7,182 nt of DNA, from positions 1-7,182 of the forward strand of contig JALQTG010000196.1 of assembly GCA_023264075.1 (NCBI GenBank). The letters run 5' to 3'. Under the pieces are notes generated by a model that made no database searches, had not been told where the DNA came from, and worked only from the letters and a program-made list of their open reading frames with translations. Below are positions 6,693-7,182 of this stretch, piece by piece. The DNA comes from Crocinitomicaceae bacterium. GTDB taxonomy: Bacteria > Bacteroidota > Bacteroidia > Flavobacteriales_D > Crocinitomicaceae. A program made the translations under genes and the position numbers. Each line of letters opens with the position of its first letter. Position 1 is the first letter of the stretch.

Positions 6693-7182
6693 GTTTTGTT
6701 GTAGGTAGTTTTTACGTTTCTAATTCTTTTTTCATTCTTAATAAGCATAGTAATTCTGTTGACTCTTTTTTGAACTTCACGAATATACTTTTCTTTATTT
6801 TCATTGAGATTAATTGTATGTGCTTCAAAATCCCCGAAATTATTTTGTCTAGTTATTAGAATTTCACTTGACTTAGCTATTTTTTTATGAGGTATGTAAC
6901 GAATATATTTTCTGCTTTTTGTTAATTCAAAATCATTTTTGGAAATAATCTTTTTAATAGCTAACTCTTTATCTTGAGAAGAAATCCCACAAAAAACACC
7001 TAATGAGTTATGACGATAAATTATGATATATAACTGAATATCATCTATTTTCCAATCTTCATTAATTAATACAAGGTCAAATTTGCCTGTGTTTTGACTA
7101 TCATTAAGGTCAGGATTGTCTTCATAAACTTTTGTTTTCTTATCGTGTGTCAATCTGTTTTTTAATTCTTTGAAGAATGATT
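6689..7182 (-). CDS. Unrecognised AT-rich protein, C-terminal part (start beyond window)
   Basis: An open frame of 163 codons plus a TAA stop, which stays open to the right edge. The only nearby in-frame initiator candidate is a TTG at 7153, and sensible protein sequence (SFFKELKNR) continues upstream of it, so the visible part is most likely the C-terminus of a longer protein. It contains FDLVLINEDWKIDDIQLYIIIY, a beta-rich segment, then a Lys/Arg-rich region and a basic helix at the end (YIREVQKRVNRITMLIKNEK). There is no signal peptide or membrane helix. The FFKELKNRL opening followed by a mixed beta segment faintly resembles the C-terminal part of PD-(D/E)XK nuclease-superfamily proteins, but no catalytic motif is visible and this is not a firm call. 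Base composition is far more AT-rich than the neighbours (11 G/C of 60 bases in 6901-6960, against 27 of 60 in 6481-6540), suggesting acquired DNA. It converges on the barrel gene. Confidence 0.6.
   Translation of the reverse strand, partial: SFFKELKNRLTHDKKTKVYEDNPDLNDSQNTGKFDLVLINEDWKIDDIQLYIIIYRHNSLGVFCGISSQDKELAIKKIISKNDFELTKSRKYIRYIPHKKIAKSSEILITRQNNFGDFEAHTINLNENKEKYIREVQKRVNRITMLIKNEKRIRNVKTTYNKT

Noticed and set aside
7151..7153. TTG at 7153 as the start of the right-edge gene
   Set aside because: The frame remains open upstream to the window edge with plausible protein sequence, and no ribosome binding site precedes the TTG. The real start is more likely outside the window.
1..7182. 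CRISPR array, tRNA, rRNA, insertion sequence or attachment site
   Set aside because: No direct repeats with regular spacing, cloverleaf-like sequence, transposase or flanking duplication was seen on reading both strands. Nearly all the DNA is accounted for by coding regions.

Overview
The window looks like chromosomal DNA from a Bacteroidota bacterium, probably of the Flavobacteriia/Crocinitomicaceae type. The evidence is protein style (Lys/Asn/Glu-rich sequences and an outer-membrane barrel with a bacteroidete-like signal peptide), moderately AT-rich coding DNA, A/T-rich leaders with few Shine-Dalgarno sites, and tight gene packing. No rRNA or other marker is present, so the placement is an inference.

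Layout. Positions 5764 down to 1 (minus strand) hold four tightly packed genes read in one direction: a large AsmA-like inner-membrane-anchored envelope protein, a single-domain response regulator, a biliverdin-forming heme oxygenase (BphO), and a bacteriophytochrome histidine kinase (BphP) that runs off the left edge. The first two gaps are 3 bases each, and the phytochrome start overlaps the end of the heme oxygenase gene by 20 bases. An 85-base intergenic region (5765-5849) separates this block from a divergent plus-strand gene for an outer-membrane beta-barrel protein (5850-6620). That gene is followed by a terminator-like hairpin. The right end (6689-7182) carries the C-terminal part of an unrecognised minus-strand gene of much lower GC content, whose start lies outside the window.

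How the genes fit together. BphO should open heme to biliverdin. BphP should bind biliverdin through Cys15 and sense red/far-red light. The kinase would then phosphorylate a receiver, and the adjacent single-domain regulator (Asp62) is the obvious candidate. The regulator has no output domain, so it would act through protein contacts or a phosphorelay. Synthesis, sensing and relay are thus encoded in consecutive genes. The less expected member is the AsmA-like protein at the head of the block. It ends in a long coiled coil built on an 11-residue repeat and is only 3 bases from the response regulator. Whether it has any functional link to light sensing is open.

Apart from the AsmA linkage and its unusual tail, the phytochrome module is of a known kind. 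I do not see a clearly undescribed system.
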